Source: GCA-003244245 sp035714625 (lineage in GTDB: Bacteria > Actinomycetota > Actinomycetes > Mycobacteriales > Pseudonocardiaceae). From it: 21,234 nt of DNA. Positions within the stretch are counted from its first letter, which is position 1. Every line of letters starts with the position of its first letter. Both the position numbers and the translations under genes were made by a program. The stretch covers positions 1 to 21,234 of the forward strand of contig DASTLT010000270.1 of assembly GCA_035714625.1 (NCBI GenBank), in the 5' to 3' direction. The notes below the pieces were generated by a model. It searched no databases. It saw only the letters and a list, made by a program, of their open reading frames with translations, and was not told the DNA's origin. Below are positions 1-8,652 of the stretch, piece after piece.

Positions 1-1445
1 CCTATCCCGAACTCGGTGCGCTGTCCACCCTGATCAAGCGCCGGGTGCTGCTGGACGGCAAGATCGTGTCCTTGGACGCCTGTGGCCGGCCCAGCTTGTC
101 GCGGTTACAGCACCGGATGAACCTGCACCGACCCTCCGCCACAGTCGTCCATCGGGTGCCCGTGGCGTATTACGTGTTCGACCTGCTGCGCCTGGACGAC
201 CGCAGCACCCTGGGGCTGCCCTACCGGCAACGCAGGGAACTGCTGGCCGAGCTGGATCTCACCGGCGGCCCGATCGTGCTCACCCCATACTTCCTGGACA
301 CCGACGGGCAGACCATGCTGGACACCGCGGCCCAGTACGGCCTGCACGGGGTGGTGGCCAAACGCGCCGACTCGGTATACCAGCCCGGACGTCGCTCCCG
401 GTGGTGGGTGCAGACCGCGCTGCGCCGCACTCAGGAGGTCGTCATCGGCGGTTGGGTGCCGGGCACCCGCGGCCCGGCCGGCATGCTCGGCGCGCTGCTG
501 GTGGGCTTGCCCACCGACGGGGGCCTGCGCTACGTGGGCCAGGTGTGCCTGGGGTTCGCCGATGCTGCCCGCCGGGAGCTGCGCGACCGGTTGACCGTCC
601 TGGAACAGCCGGCCAGCCCGTTCACCGATCGGGTGCCAGCGCAGATCGCCCGCCATGCGCGGTGGGTCGCGCCGCAATTGCTGGGGGAGGTGTGCTACCA
701 ACGGTGGACCCCGCACGGCCGGCTCGCCCACCCGACCTGGGGTGGGCTTCGCCGCGGCAAGCACCCCGCGGCGGTGCAGGGGCCGGTGGTGCTCGTCGCT
801 GCGCCGCAGAGCACGGCGGGCGTTGCTCAGGAGCGGACCGCTGCGGGTGAGCAGCCCGAGGCGGCGCGCCCGGACCGGTCCGCGCTGCCTGGCCCGCGGG
901 TCCAGATCTCCCCGCATTTTCTTTACAACGCGTTGGCCGCCGTCTCCGCGTTGGTCCGCACCGATCCGGTCCGGGCCCGCGAGCTGCTGATGGACTTCGC
1001 CGGATTCACCCGGTACTGCTTCCAATCCACCATCGAACGCACCACGCTCGGCGATGAGCTGGAGAACGTTGAGCGCTATCTGGCGCTGGAGCAGGCCCGG
1101 CTGGAGGAGCGGCTGCAGGTGACGATGCACGTCGTCCCCCCGCTGCTGGCGGTGGCGCTGCCGTTCCTGTCGCTGCAGTCGGTGGTGGAGCACGCCGTGC
1201 GAGACGGCATCGAGGTCCTGCCCGGCGGCGGGACCCTGGCCATTGCCCTGGTCGACGCCGGCGCCGACTGCCTGGTCACGGTCGCCGCCCCCGGACCGTG
1301 GCTGGCCGAGGACGGCGCGCTGCAACTCGTCGGCGATCGGTTGCGGTTGGCGTTCGGTGACGACTACGGCCTGGTGGTGGACGCCCACGCCAGCACGGTG
1401 CGGCTGCGAGTGCCCAAGATCCGTCCCGTGCCCCAGCACCGCTAG
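1..1445 (+). CDS. DNA ligase-like / LytS histidine kinase-like fusion protein (5' partial)
   Basis: The reading frame is open from base 3, so the true start lies upstream and ligase motif I is not visible. The first half follows the LigD-type ATP-dependent ligase domain: motif III region (51-62), motif IIIa YYVFDLL (168-188), motif IV region HGVVAKR (345-365), motif V region (402-420), then an OB-fold-like part (about 480-770). Bases 900-1420 match LytS-type sensor kinases: H-box SPHFLYNAL with His at 915-917, then a dimerisation helix and an ATPase-like end. Key residues differ from family norms: LDGK for LDGE, HGVVAK for EGVVAK, WVQTA for WVKxK. In the kinase half the N-box Asn is His and the usual DNG/GxG glycine boxes are gone. 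It therefore looks like a catalytically dead protein still kept open over 480 codons. It converges on ku with a 12-base gap, suggesting a link to end joining. No membrane segment is visible. Confidence 0.8.
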   Translation, partial: YPELGALSTLIKRRVLLDGKIVSLDACGRPSLSRLQHRMNLHRPSATVVHRVPVAYYVFDLLRLDDRSTLGLPYRQRRELLAELDLTGGPIVLTPYFLDTDGQTMLDTAAQYGLHGVVAKRADSVYQPGRRSRWWVQTALRRTQEVVIGGWVPGTRGPAGMLGALLVGLPTDGGLRYVGQVCLGFADAARRELRDRLTVLEQPASPFTDRVPAQIARHARWVAPQLLGEVCYQRWTPHGRLAHPTWGGLRRGKHPAAVQGPVVLVAAPQSTAGVAQERTAAGEQPEAARPDRSALPGPRVQISPHFLYNALAAVSALVRTDPVRARELLMDFAGFTRYCFQSTIERTTLGDELENVERYLALEQARLEERLQVTMHVVPPLLAVALPFLSLQSVVEHAVRDGIEVLPGGGTLAIALVDAGADCLVTVAAPGPWLAEDGALQLVGDRLRLAFGDDYGLVVDAHASTVRLRVPKIRPVPQHR

Positions 1446-1457
1446 GGTCGCCCGGAT

Positions 1458-2285
1458 CTAGGTTTTCCGCGGACCGTTGCTCCGGTTGTCGCGCCGGGGC
1501 GGCGGTGCGGCGCGCCCGGACGCCTCCTCGACGCTGCGCTTGAGCGCGGTCAGCAGGTCGGGTGCCGGCTCGCCCTCGGGCGCTGTCGCGGGAGCTGGAC
1601 GGGAGCCGCCGTGCCGCCGTTTGGCGGTGATCAGCTCCTGCATGGCGGCGGTGTACTCGTCGTGGTAGCGGGCGGGATCGAACTCGGCGGCCAGGGTGGC
1701 CACCAGGGTGGCGGCCATCTGCAGTTCCTGTGGCCGCAATGGCACCGTGTCGCGCAACGTCGGGAAATCCGGCTCGCGCACCTCGTCGGGCCACAGCATG
1801 GTCTGCAGCACGATGGCGTTTCCCCGGACTCGTAGCAGGGCCAACGTTTCCCGCTGCCGAAGCGCCACCTTGGCCACCGCCATCTGGTCGCTCTGGCGCA
1901 GCGTCTCGCGCAGCAATGCGTAGGGCTTGACCGCCTTGGGATCAGGCTCCAGGTAGTAGCTCCGGTCCAGCAGCAGTGGGTCGACCTGCTCGCCGGGCAC
2001 GAACTCCAGCACCACGATCTCGCGGGCGGACGCGGTGGGCAGGCTGGCCAGATCGTCGTCGTCGAGGGTGACCAGCTCACCGTCGTCGGTCTCATGGCCC
2101 CGGACGATGTCCTCGTAACCAACCTCGACACCGCAGATCTCGCAGAACCGCTTGTACCGGATCCGGCCGCCATCAGGGCGGTGAACCTGGTGGAACCGGA
2201 CATCGTGATTGCTGGTCGCCGCATACAGCCGGACCGGCACGGTGACCAGCCCGAAGGAGATCACCCCATTCCAGATCGCCCGCAC
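1458..2285 (-). CDS. ku: Ku protein, DNA end-binding factor of NHEJ
   Basis: This encodes about 275 residues, the normal length for bacterial Ku, a ring-forming homodimer that binds double-strand ends and recruits LigD-type ligases. The N-terminus RAIWNGVISFGLVTVPVRLY is the Ku signature, followed by FHQVH, GGRIRYKRFCEICG, LEFVPGEQVDP, DRSYYLEPD and LWPDEVREPDFP, all in family order. The C-terminal tail is Arg/Lys-rich (PPPRRDNRSNGPRKT), as in the DNA-binding tails of actinobacterial Ku. I place the start at GTG 2285, because homologues begin MRAIW and a GGAAAGGGG ribosome-binding site lies at 2300-2292. The GTG at 2288 is equally possible. Its stop is 12 bases from the end of the convergent ligase-like gene. 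Confidence 0.93.
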   Translation of the reverse strand: MRAIWNGVISFGLVTVPVRLYAATSNHDVRFHQVHRPDGGRIRYKRFCEICGVEVGYEDIVRGHETDDGELVTLDDDDLASLPTASAREIVVLEFVPGEQVDPLLLDRSYYLEPDPKAVKPYALLRETLRQSDQMAVAKVALRQRETLALLRVRGNAIVLQTMLWPDEVREPDFPTLRDTVPLRPQELQMAATLVATLAAEFDPARYHDEYTAAMQELITAKRRHGGSRPAPATAPEGEPAPDLLTALKRSVEEASGRAAPPPRRDNRSNGPRKT

Positions 2286-2630
2286 CACCGACCCCTTTCC
2301 GGCGCACCACACCGATTCATGGTCAGCATGGGCCTCCTCGGCCGATCTTCGCCACCCCGGGGGGCAACCGGCTGGGCCTGGATCTGGTGCGGCCGGCCGG
2401 CCGCTGGCCGGTCTCCGACCTCCAGTGCGGGGCAGTGGGCTCGAGCACAGTGACCTCGCGCACCGGAACCCGAGGCGGCGGCGGCACCTCCTGGCCCGCC
2501 GGTTACCATCGGTTCGAGCCGACGACGACTACGGGTGCACCGACGCCTGGCCGCCGCCGGCCACTACCCTGCACGGTGAGTTCCCGGGGGACCTGCCGGG
2601 CAGCGGGACCAGCCAGCCAGGAGGCAACTT
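2286..2630. other. Gene-free divergent region between ku and ctaD
   Basis: No reading frame in this 345-base stretch looks like a protein; the open frames are extensions of shadows of ku or ctaD. It must hold the promoters of both divergent genes. TANNNT hexamers TACCAT (2504-2509) and TACCCT (2565-2570) could serve ctaD, but neither has a recognisable -35 at the right distance. A 16-base perfect palindrome of GC-only sequence sits at 2389-2404. Confidence 0.6.
2619..2624 (+). promoter_or_regulatory. Strong ribosome-binding site of ctaD
   Basis: AGGAGG is followed by six bases and then GTG at 2631. This fixes the GTG start of ctaD against longer upstream frames. Confidence 0.8.
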
Positions 2631-4394
2631 GTGACGGCCGTCGCACCCCAGCCGACCGCTACGCGCCCGTACCCGACGCGAACCACGGTCAAGGGGTCCA
2701 CCCTGCTCGGGTTGTTCAGCACCACCGACCACAAGGTGATCGGTCTGCTGTATCTGGTCACCTCGATGGCCTTCTTCTTCGTCGGCGGCGGCATGGCGAT
2801 GCTGATGCGCGGCGAGCTGGCCAGGCCGGGGCTGCAGTTCCTCTCCCCGGAGCAGTACAACCAGTTGTTCACCATGCATGGCACGATCATGCTGCTGCTC
2901 TACGCGACGCCCATCCTGTTCGCGTTCGCCAATCTGGTGCTGCCGTTACAAATAGGTTCCCCGGACGTGGCCTTTCCCCGGCTGAATGCGTTCTCCTACT
3001 GGCTGTTCCTTTTCGGCGGCTGTATAGTGCTGTCCGGGTTTCTCACCCCGGGTGGTGCCGCAGACTTCGGCTGGTTCGCCTATACCCCGCTGTCCGATGC
3101 GATCCACTCGCCCGGCGTCGGCGCCGACCTGTGGATCACGGGTCTGGTCCTCGCCGGTCTGGGCACCATTCTCGGGGGGGTCAACATGGTCACCACGGTG
3201 GTGTGCCTGCGGGCCCCGGGGATGACGATGTTCCGAATGCCGATCTTCACCTGGAACATCTTCGTCACCTCGCTGCTGATCCTGCTGGCGTTCCCGATCC
3301 TCACCGCCGCACTGCTCGGGCTGCTTGCCGACCGGCACCTCGGGGCGCATGTGTTCGACCCGGACATCGGGGGGGTCATCCTCTGGCAGCACCTGTTCTG
3401 GTTCTTCGGCCATCCCGAGGTCTACATCGTGGCGCTGCCGTTCTTCGGTATCGTCTCCGAGATCTTCCCGGTGTTCAGCCGCAAGCCGCTGTTCGGCTAC
3501 AAGACACTGGTGTTCGCGACCCTGGCGATCGCGGCACTGTCGGTGGTGGTGTGGGCGCACCACATGTATGCCACCGGGGCCGTGCTGCTGCCATTCTTCG
3601 CCTTCACCACGTTCCTCATCGCGGTGCCCACCGGTATCAAGTTCTTCAACTGGATCGGCACGATGTGGCGCGGCCAGTTGACTTTCGAGACTCCGATGCT
3701 GTTCTCGGTGGGGTTCCTGATCACGTTCCTGCTCGGCGGCCTGACCGGGGTGCTGCTGGCCTCCCCACCGATCGACTTCCACGTCGCGGACACCTACTTC
3801 GTCGTCGCGCACTTCCACTACGTGCTCTACGGCACCATCGTGTTCGCCACCTTCGCCGGGATTTACTTCTGGTTCCCGAAGATGACCGGGCGGATGCTCA
3901 ACGAACCATTGGGCAAGCTGCACTTCTGGGCCACGTTCATCGGATTCCACCTGACCTTCCTGGTCCAGCACTGGCTGGGCAACGAGGGCATGATGCGGCG
4001 CTACGCCGACTACCTGCCCGAGGACGGATTCACCACCCTCAACACGATCTCCACGGCCGGTGCCTTCCTGCTCGGTGTCTCCACGTTGCCCTTCCTGTGG
4101 AATGTGTTCCGCAGCTACCGCTACGGCGAGGTCGTCACCGTGGACGACCCCTGGGGATACGGCAACTCGCTGGAATGGGCGACGTCCTGCCCGCCGCCGC
4201 GGCACAACTTCACCGAGTTGCCCCGCATCCGCTCCGAGCGGCCCGCCTTCGAGCTGCACTACCCGCACATGGCCGACCGGATGCGGACCGAGGCGCACGT
4301 CGGAGGCAATGGGCATCCGCCGGCACCCAGTGAGCTCGCGGCGCATGCGGTGCAGCCAGACGAGACCGGTGGCGACGACCCGCGCGACAAGTGA
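2631..4394 (+). CDS. ctaD: Cytochrome c oxidase subunit I (aa3 type)
   Basis: This encodes 587 residues of the haem-copper oxidase catalytic subunit, which reduces oxygen and pumps protons in the cell membrane. All metal ligands are visible: low-spin haem His83 in FTMHGTIM, CuB His261 with cross-linking Tyr265 in FFGHPEVYI, CuB His310-His311 in WAHHMY, high-spin haem His394 and low-spin haem His396 in VVAHFHYVL. About twelve hydrophobic segments lie between residues 35 and 500. The C-terminal 90 residues form a hydrophilic tail typical of actinobacterial CtaD. The GTG start has an AGGAGG site. The stop overlaps the serB start by four bases (GTGA), so the two are likely translationally coupled; ctaD-serB2 is also a pair in M. 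tuberculosis (Rv3043c-Rv3042c). Confidence 0.97.
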   Translation: MTAVAPQPTATRPYPTRTTVKGSTLLGLFSTTDHKVIGLLYLVTSMAFFFVGGGMAMLMRGELARPGLQFLSPEQYNQLFTMHGTIMLLLYATPILFAFANLVLPLQIGSPDVAFPRLNAFSYWLFLFGGCIVLSGFLTPGGAADFGWFAYTPLSDAIHSPGVGADLWITGLVLAGLGTILGGVNMVTTVVCLRAPGMTMFRMPIFTWNIFVTSLLILLAFPILTAALLGLLADRHLGAHVFDPDIGGVILWQHLFWFFGHPEVYIVALPFFGIVSEIFPVFSRKPLFGYKTLVFATLAIAALSVVVWAHHMYATGAVLLPFFAFTTFLIAVPTGIKFFNWIGTMWRGQLTFETPMLFSVGFLITFLLGGLTGVLLASPPIDFHVADTYFVVAHFHYVLYGTIVFATFAGIYFWFPKMTGRMLNEPLGKLHFWATFIGFHLTFLVQHWLGNEGMMRRYADYLPEDGFTTLNTISTAGAFLLGVSTLPFLWNVFRSYRYGEVVTVDDPWGYGNSLEWATSCPPPRHNFTELPRIRSERPAFELHYPHMADRMRTEAHVGGNGHPPAPSELAAHAVQPDETGGDDPRDK

Positions 4395-5620
4395 CCACCG
4401 ACCCACGGGCGACCCTGCTGGTCACGGTGACCGGGCGGGATAAGCCGGGGGTCACGTCGGTGCTGTTCGGCGCGCTGTCCCGGCACCACGTCGACGTCCT
4501 CGATGTCGAGCAGGTGGTGATCCGCGGGCGGCTGGTGCTCGGGGTGCTCGTCGGCGCCGCCGCTGATCCGGATGGCCTGCAGGAGGCCATCGAGCAGGCG
4601 ATGGCCAGCATCGGAATGCAGGTCGAGGTGGAGGTCGGCGCCGAGGCGGTGGGGACGAGTCGGCGCGGATCCACCCATGTCGTGCTGGTCCTGGGCCGGC
4701 CGGTGACGGCCCGGGCGTTCACCGAGACCACCCGGGCGCTGGCCGCGCTGGGCGTCAATATCGACGCCATCCGGCGGATTGCGGACTACCCGGTCACCGG
4801 GCTCGAGTTGCTGGTCTCGGTCCGGGGTGGCGGTGCTGCCGCCGACGCTGGCCTGCGGGCCACCCTGGTCGAGATCGCCGCCCGCAGCCAGGTCGATCTG
4901 GCCGTCGAGCCGGTCGGCATCGCCCGGCGGGCCAAGCGCCTGGTGGTCTTCGACGTCGACTCGACCCTGGTGCAGGGTGAGGTGATCGAGATGCTCGCCG
5001 AGCGGGCCGGCTGCGGCGCCGAGGTGAGTGCGGTCACCGCCGCCGCGATGCGCGGCGAGCTGGACTTCACCCAGGCCCTGCGGCGCCGGGTCGCCCTGCT
5101 GGCCGGGCTCCCGGTCGGCGTGCTCGCCGAGGTGACCGCCGCGCTGGAGCTCACTCCCGGCGCCCGCACCACGATCCGGACCCTGCGCCGACTGGGTTAT
5201 AGCTGCGGGGCGGTCTCCGGCGGCTTCACCCAGGTCGTCCAGCCGGTGGCCGACGAGCTGCACCTGGACTTCTGCGCCGCGAACGAGCTGGAGATCAGCG
5301 ACGGCAAGCTCACCGGACAGGTGATCGGCCCGGTGGTGGACCGACCGGGCAAGGCCGACGCGCTGCGTCGGGCGGCGGAACGCTTCGGCGTCCCGCTGGC
5401 CCAGTGTGTCGCGGTCGGGGACGGCGCCAACGACATCGACATGCTCACCACGGCAGGCCTGGGGGTGGCGTTCAACGCCAAACCAGCGTTGCGGGAGGTC
5501 GCCGACACCGCGATCACGCAGCCGTTCCTGGACATCGTGCTGTTCGTGCTCGGGGTCACCCGCGACGAGGTGGAGGCGGCCGACGCCGCGGACGGAGTGC
5601 TGCGCCGTGTTCCCCTGTGA
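4391..5620 (+). CDS. serB: Phosphoserine phosphatase SerB with two ACT domains
   Basis: This encodes 409 residues and performs the last step of serine synthesis, phosphoserine to serine. Two ACT-like regulatory domains fill residues 8-85 and 95-175. The HAD phosphatase domain follows, with nucleophile motif DVDST (Asp188, Asp190), the SGGF motif (Ser276), GK at 320-321 and GDGANDIDM with Asp344 and Asp348. The architecture and length match mycobacterial SerB2. The start GTG overlaps the ctaD stop. Phosphoserine is also the precursor used by CysM in the CysO route encoded downstream in this window, so the two loci share a metabolite even though they are not one operon. Confidence 0.95.
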   Translation: MTTDPRATLLVTVTGRDKPGVTSVLFGALSRHHVDVLDVEQVVIRGRLVLGVLVGAAADPDGLQEAIEQAMASIGMQVEVEVGAEAVGTSRRGSTHVVLVLGRPVTARAFTETTRALAALGVNIDAIRRIADYPVTGLELLVSVRGGGAAADAGLRATLVEIAARSQVDLAVEPVGIARRAKRLVVFDVDSTLVQGEVIEMLAERAGCGAEVSAVTAAAMRGELDFTQALRRRVALLAGLPVGVLAEVTAALELTPGARTTIRTLRRLGYSCGAVSGGFTQVVQPVADELHLDFCAANELEISDGKLTGQVIGPVVDRPGKADALRRAAERFGVPLAQCVAVGDGANDIDMLTTAGLGVAFNAKPALREVADTAITQPFLDIVLFVLGVTRDEVEAADAADGVLRRVPL

Positions 5621-6461
5621 GGGTTCCCAGCACGAGTCGCACCGACCGGTGGGCTGTGATGTGGATCGCCCCGCACCCGCTGAGCGGGGGTCGGTGCTGG
5701 CGCCACTGGCGGCCCGTTATGCGCGGTGGCTCGGCCTGCCGGCGATGGGAGACACCGGTGACGAGGACCCCGCCTCGGTACGGGCCATGCCACTGATCTT
5801 GCGCCTGGAGCGGGACGAGCTGCCGCCCCGGAGTGCGTTGCTGGCCGCCGCCGGATCCGCGGCGGTGGCGCTGTGCCTGGATGAGCGCTCGTGGCCGGGT
5901 GGGCTGTGGTATCCGGACGTGGCGCCGTGGCTGACCGGGCGGATCCGCAAGGTCGCCCGCCGGGCTCGCGGCGCGCAGTGGCACGCGGTGACCGAGTTGC
6001 CCGGGATCACGATCGAGCGGCACGGTGCCCAGGTGCGGGCGCTGCTGCCCTGGCCGGTGGCCGACACGCCGAGGGCGGTGCGGCGGCTGCAGGTGAGTAG
6101 CACCGACCTGTCGCCCGACGCACCGGGTCCGCCCCCGGATGGGCTTCCAGTGCTCTGGATCGCGCCGGCCCTGCCGCTCACCGCAGGCAAAGCCGCCGCC
6201 CAGGTCGGGCACGGCTGCATGCTGCTCGCAGCGGTGCTGGCGGCCCAACAGCGGACCGCCGAGCTGGACCGCTGGGCGGCGGATGGCTACCGCTGCGCCG
6301 TGCGCACCGCCTCGCCGCAGCAGTGGGCCATGCTGGCGGTGGGGGAGCAGCCAGACCGTGCCTGGCGCGAGCGGGGCGTGCTGGTGGTGCGCGATGCCGG
6401 GTTCACTGAGGTGACTCCCGGCACCGTCACGGTCGCGGCGCAGTGGCCTGCGCAGGAGTGA
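5607..6461 (+). CDS. Peptidyl-tRNA hydrolase, PTH2-like
   Basis: This encodes about 284 residues from the chosen start. The C-terminal half has the PTH2 fold motifs: TAGKAAAQVGHGCMLLAA (about 6178-6231), matching the Gly-Lys-x-x-Ala-Gln-x-x-His core of the family, and RDAGFTEVTPGTVTVAA near the end, matching the Asp and Gly-Thr motif. The N-terminal 150 residues are an actinobacterial extension I cannot assign. PTH2 enzymes release peptides from peptidyl-tRNA. GTG 5607 overlaps the serB stop by 14 bases and has GGAG nine bases upstream. GTGs at 5649, 5661 and 5694 are alternatives with poorer sites, and the first about 30 residues look unstructured. It is likely the third gene of a ctaD-serB-PTH2 operon and converges on dinG. 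Confidence 0.78.
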   Translation: MFPCEGSQHESHRPVGCDVDRPAPAERGSVLAPLAARYARWLGLPAMGDTGDEDPASVRAMPLILRLERDELPPRSALLAAAGSAAVALCLDERSWPGGLWYPDVAPWLTGRIRKVARRARGAQWHAVTELPGITIERHGAQVRALLPWPVADTPRAVRRLQVSSTDLSPDAPGPPPDGLPVLWIAPALPLTAGKAAAQVGHGCMLLAAVLAAQQRTAELDRWAADGYRCAVRTASPQQWAMLAVGEQPDRAWRERGVLVVRDAGFTEVTPGTVTVAAQWPAQE

Positions 6462-6476
6462 GCCTGAGACCTCGTT

Positions 6477-6501
6477 ACGGTATACGGTGCTGGAATACCG
6501 T
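6477..6501. terminator. Possible bidirectional terminator hairpin
   Basis: Inverted repeat ACGGTAT (6477-6483) and ATACCGT (6495-6501) with an 11-base loop lies between the convergent PTH2 and dinG genes, its right arm touching the dinG stop codon. There is no U-run, so termination is inferred from position only. Confidence 0.4.
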
Positions 6502-8558
6502 TATGCCTGCACGAGTCGGCTGAGCGCAGCGCGGACGACCTCCGGATCGGTAGTCGGCCAGAACGGGGGTAGCGAGGCGCGCAGGAACCCGGCGTAGCGG
6601 GCGGTGGCCAGCCGCGGGTCCAGGATCGCCACCACGCCGCGGTCCTGCGCCGAGCGCAGCAGCCGCCCGGTGCCCTGCGCGAGCAGCAGCGCCGCGTGCG
6701 TGGCCGCCACCGCGAGGAACCCGTTGCCGCCGCGGGCGGCCACTGCGCGCTGCCGGGCCGAGGCCAGCGGATCGTCCGGCCGCGGGAACGGGATGCGGTC
6801 CACCACCACCAGCGACAGCGACCGGCCGGGCACGTCGACGCCCTGCCACAGGGACAACGTGCCGAACAGGCAGGTTGGCTCGTCCTCGGTGAACTGCCGC
6901 ACCAGCAGGGCGGTGGAGTCGTCACCTTGGCACAGGATCGGCACCTGCAGCCGGGACCGCAGCGCCTCGACGGCCTGCTTGGCGGCCCGCATCGAGGAGA
7001 ACAGGCCCAGCGTGCGCCCCCCCGCCGCGGTGACCAGCGCCGCGAGCTCGTCAAGGTACTCCGGTGGCAGCCCGTCTCGGCCCGGTGGGGGCAGGTGCGC
7101 CGCGGTGTAGAGAATGCCGGCCCGGCGGTGCTCGAACGGGGAGCCGGCGTCCAGACCGGTCCAGGTGAGGTCCTCGTCGTCGGCTGCCGGGGGCGGCCGC
7201 TCGGTGGCCGTCCCGGCAGCCGGCGAACGCGAGGAGGGCTGCTGGGGGGGCAGGCCCCACTGCGCGGCGAGCGCGTCGAACGTGCCACCCAGGGTGAGGG
7301 TGGCCGAGGTGAGCACCACCGTGCGGTCGGTGAACAGCCGCTGCCGCAGCAGTCCGGCCACGCTGAGCGGGGCCACCCGCAGCACCCGCCCGCGGACCGT
7401 CTCCTCGGCGAGCCAGACCACGTCGCGGCGGTCCGTCTCCTCGTCCGGAAAGGCACCGAGCACCCGGTCCGCGGCCGACTGCACCTGCTCCAGCGCGGCC
7501 AGCGCGGCGCGGCGGGCCGCGGCATCGTCGGGTTCCTCCCGCCGCTCCCCACCCTTGGCGCTACTGCCCAGCGCGGTGATGCACCGGTGGGCTCCGTCGC
7601 GCACCGCGGTGAGGGTGGTGGCCACCCCGGAGTCGAGGCCGTCCCAGCGCCCGGTCCGGGCGTCGGCGAGCACCAGTGCGAGCCCGTCACCCGCCGCAGC
7701 CAGCTCGTCGGCGATCTTCTGGTCGATCAGCCGCCCGCCGCGGCGGGTCGCCGCCTCCACCAGGGGTGCGGTGAGCTCCTCGGTGGCCGCGCTGGTGACC
7801 CGCTCCACCAGGTCGTGGGCCTCGTCGACGACCACCACGTCGTGCTCGGGCAGCACCTGGTGCTCGCCCATCGCGTCGATGGCGAGTAGCGCGTGGTTGG
7901 TCACCACCACCTCGGCCCGTCCGGCTCGGGCCCGGGCCTGCTCGGCGAAGCAGTCCATGCCGACCGGGCAGCGCGACACCCCGAGGCACTCCCGGGCGCT
8001 CACCGACACCTGCCGCCAGGCTCGGTCGGTGACGCCGGGCACCAGCTCGTCCCGGTCGCCGGTCTCGGTCTGCGACGACCACTCGTGCAGCCGAGCGATC
8101 TGGCGGCCCACCATCGACGTCGGTGAGGCCGCCGAGGCCGCCTCGAACAGGTCCTCGCCCTCGTCGGGGGGCCCGGTGTGCAGCCGGTGCAGGCACAGGT
8201 AGTTGCGCCGGCCCTTGAGGATCGCAAAGCCTGGGGCGGCACCGAGCAGTGGTGCCAGCGCATCGGCCAGCCGCGGCAGGTCCCGGTCCACCAGTTGGCG
8301 TTGCAGCGCGATGGTGGCGGTCGAGACCACCACCGTGCTGCTCGTCGTGATCGCGTGCCGGATCGCGGGCACCAGGTAGGCCAGCGACTTGCCGGTGCCG
8401 GTGCCGGCTTGGACCGCGAGATGCTCACCGGTACGGATCGCCCGGTCGACCGCCTCGGCCATCAACACCTGGCCTGTCCGCTCGATCCCGCCCACCCCAC
8501 GTACCGCTGCGGCCAGCAGCGCTGCGACATCCGGCACGGTCGTGGTGGTGGCGGACAC
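6501..8558 (-). CDS. dinG: DinG/XPD-family ATP-dependent DNA helicase
   Basis: This encodes 685 residues, corresponding in position to Rv1329c. It is a superfamily 2, 5'-3' helicase acting on branched DNA in repair. Visible motifs are Walker A AGTGTGKS (51-58), DEAH box VVVDEAHDL (242-250, DEAH at 245-248) and the C-terminal helicase motifs LWQGVDVPG and QGTGRLLRS. Four cysteines at 122, 191, 197 and 203 (YLC, then CLGVSRCPVGMDC) fit the iron-sulfur cluster of this family. A Pro/Arg-rich insert near residue 455-485 looks flexible. I chose GTG 8558: a TAGCGT hexamer ends seven bases upstream and there is no Shine-Dalgarno site, so the mRNA may be leaderless. It is convergent with the PTH2 gene and divergent from clpS. 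Confidence 0.93.
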   Translation of the reverse strand: MSATTTTVPDVAALLAAAVRGVGGIERTGQVLMAEAVDRAIRTGEHLAVQAGTGTGKSLAYLVPAIRHAITTSSTVVVSTATIALQRQLVDRDLPRLADALAPLLGAAPGFAILKGRRNYLCLHRLHTGPPDEGEDLFEAASAASPTSMVGRQIARLHEWSSQTETGDRDELVPGVTDRAWRQVSVSARECLGVSRCPVGMDCFAEQARARAGRAEVVVTNHALLAIDAMGEHQVLPEHDVVVVDEAHDLVERVTSAATEELTAPLVEAATRRGGRLIDQKIADELAAAGDGLALVLADARTGRWDGLDSGVATTLTAVRDGAHRCITALGSSAKGGERREEPDDAAARRAALAALEQVQSAADRVLGAFPDEETDRRDVVWLAEETVRGRVLRVAPLSVAGLLRQRLFTDRTVVLTSATLTLGGTFDALAAQWGLPPQQPSSRSPAAGTATERPPPAADDEDLTWTGLDAGSPFEHRRAGILYTAAHLPPPGRDGLPPEYLDELAALVTAAGGRTLGLFSSMRAAKQAVEALRSRLQVPILCQGDDSTALLVRQFTEDEPTCLFGTLSLWQGVDVPGRSLSLVVVDRIPFPRPDDPLASARQRAVAARGGNGFLAVAATHAALLLAQGTGRLLRSAQDRGVVAILDPRLATARYAGFLRASLPPFWPTTDPEVVRAALSRLVQA

Positions 8559-8570
8559 GGCGCTACGCTA
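8559..8570 (-). promoter_or_regulatory. Leaderless -10 element of dinG
   Basis: TAGCGT reads on the minus strand at 8570-8565, then six bases, then the GTG start at 8558. A TANNNT hexamer at this spacing would start transcription on the start codon. No convincing -35 is present. Confidence 0.45.
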
Positions 8571-8652
8571 ACCGGCTCCCCGGTCTCGACCTGTCTCGGG
8601 GCGGGCCCTGCTGAGGGCAGTGCCCGGCTCCGACGGGGCGCCCGGGTAGCTT

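Noticed and set aside
105..1439. Long open frame on the minus strand across the ligase/kinase gene
   Set aside because: Its product is His/Gln/Arg/Gly-rich without any family motif. It mirrors the plus-strand gene, which has clear domains.
2387..4333. Long plus-strand open frame overlapping ctaD
   Set aside because: Its product is Arg/His/Pro-rich with no domain. The ctaD frame has all haem and copper ligands and a strong ribosome-binding site.
2946..4406. Minus-strand open frame antisense to ctaD
   Set aside because: Composition (Gln, Glu, His, Arg rich) is that of an antisense shadow in high-GC DNA.
6287..7690. Minus-strand open frame overlapping dinG in another frame
   Set aside because: It lacks motifs and is Arg/Ser/Pro/Cys-rich; the dinG frame carries the helicase motifs and cluster cysteines.
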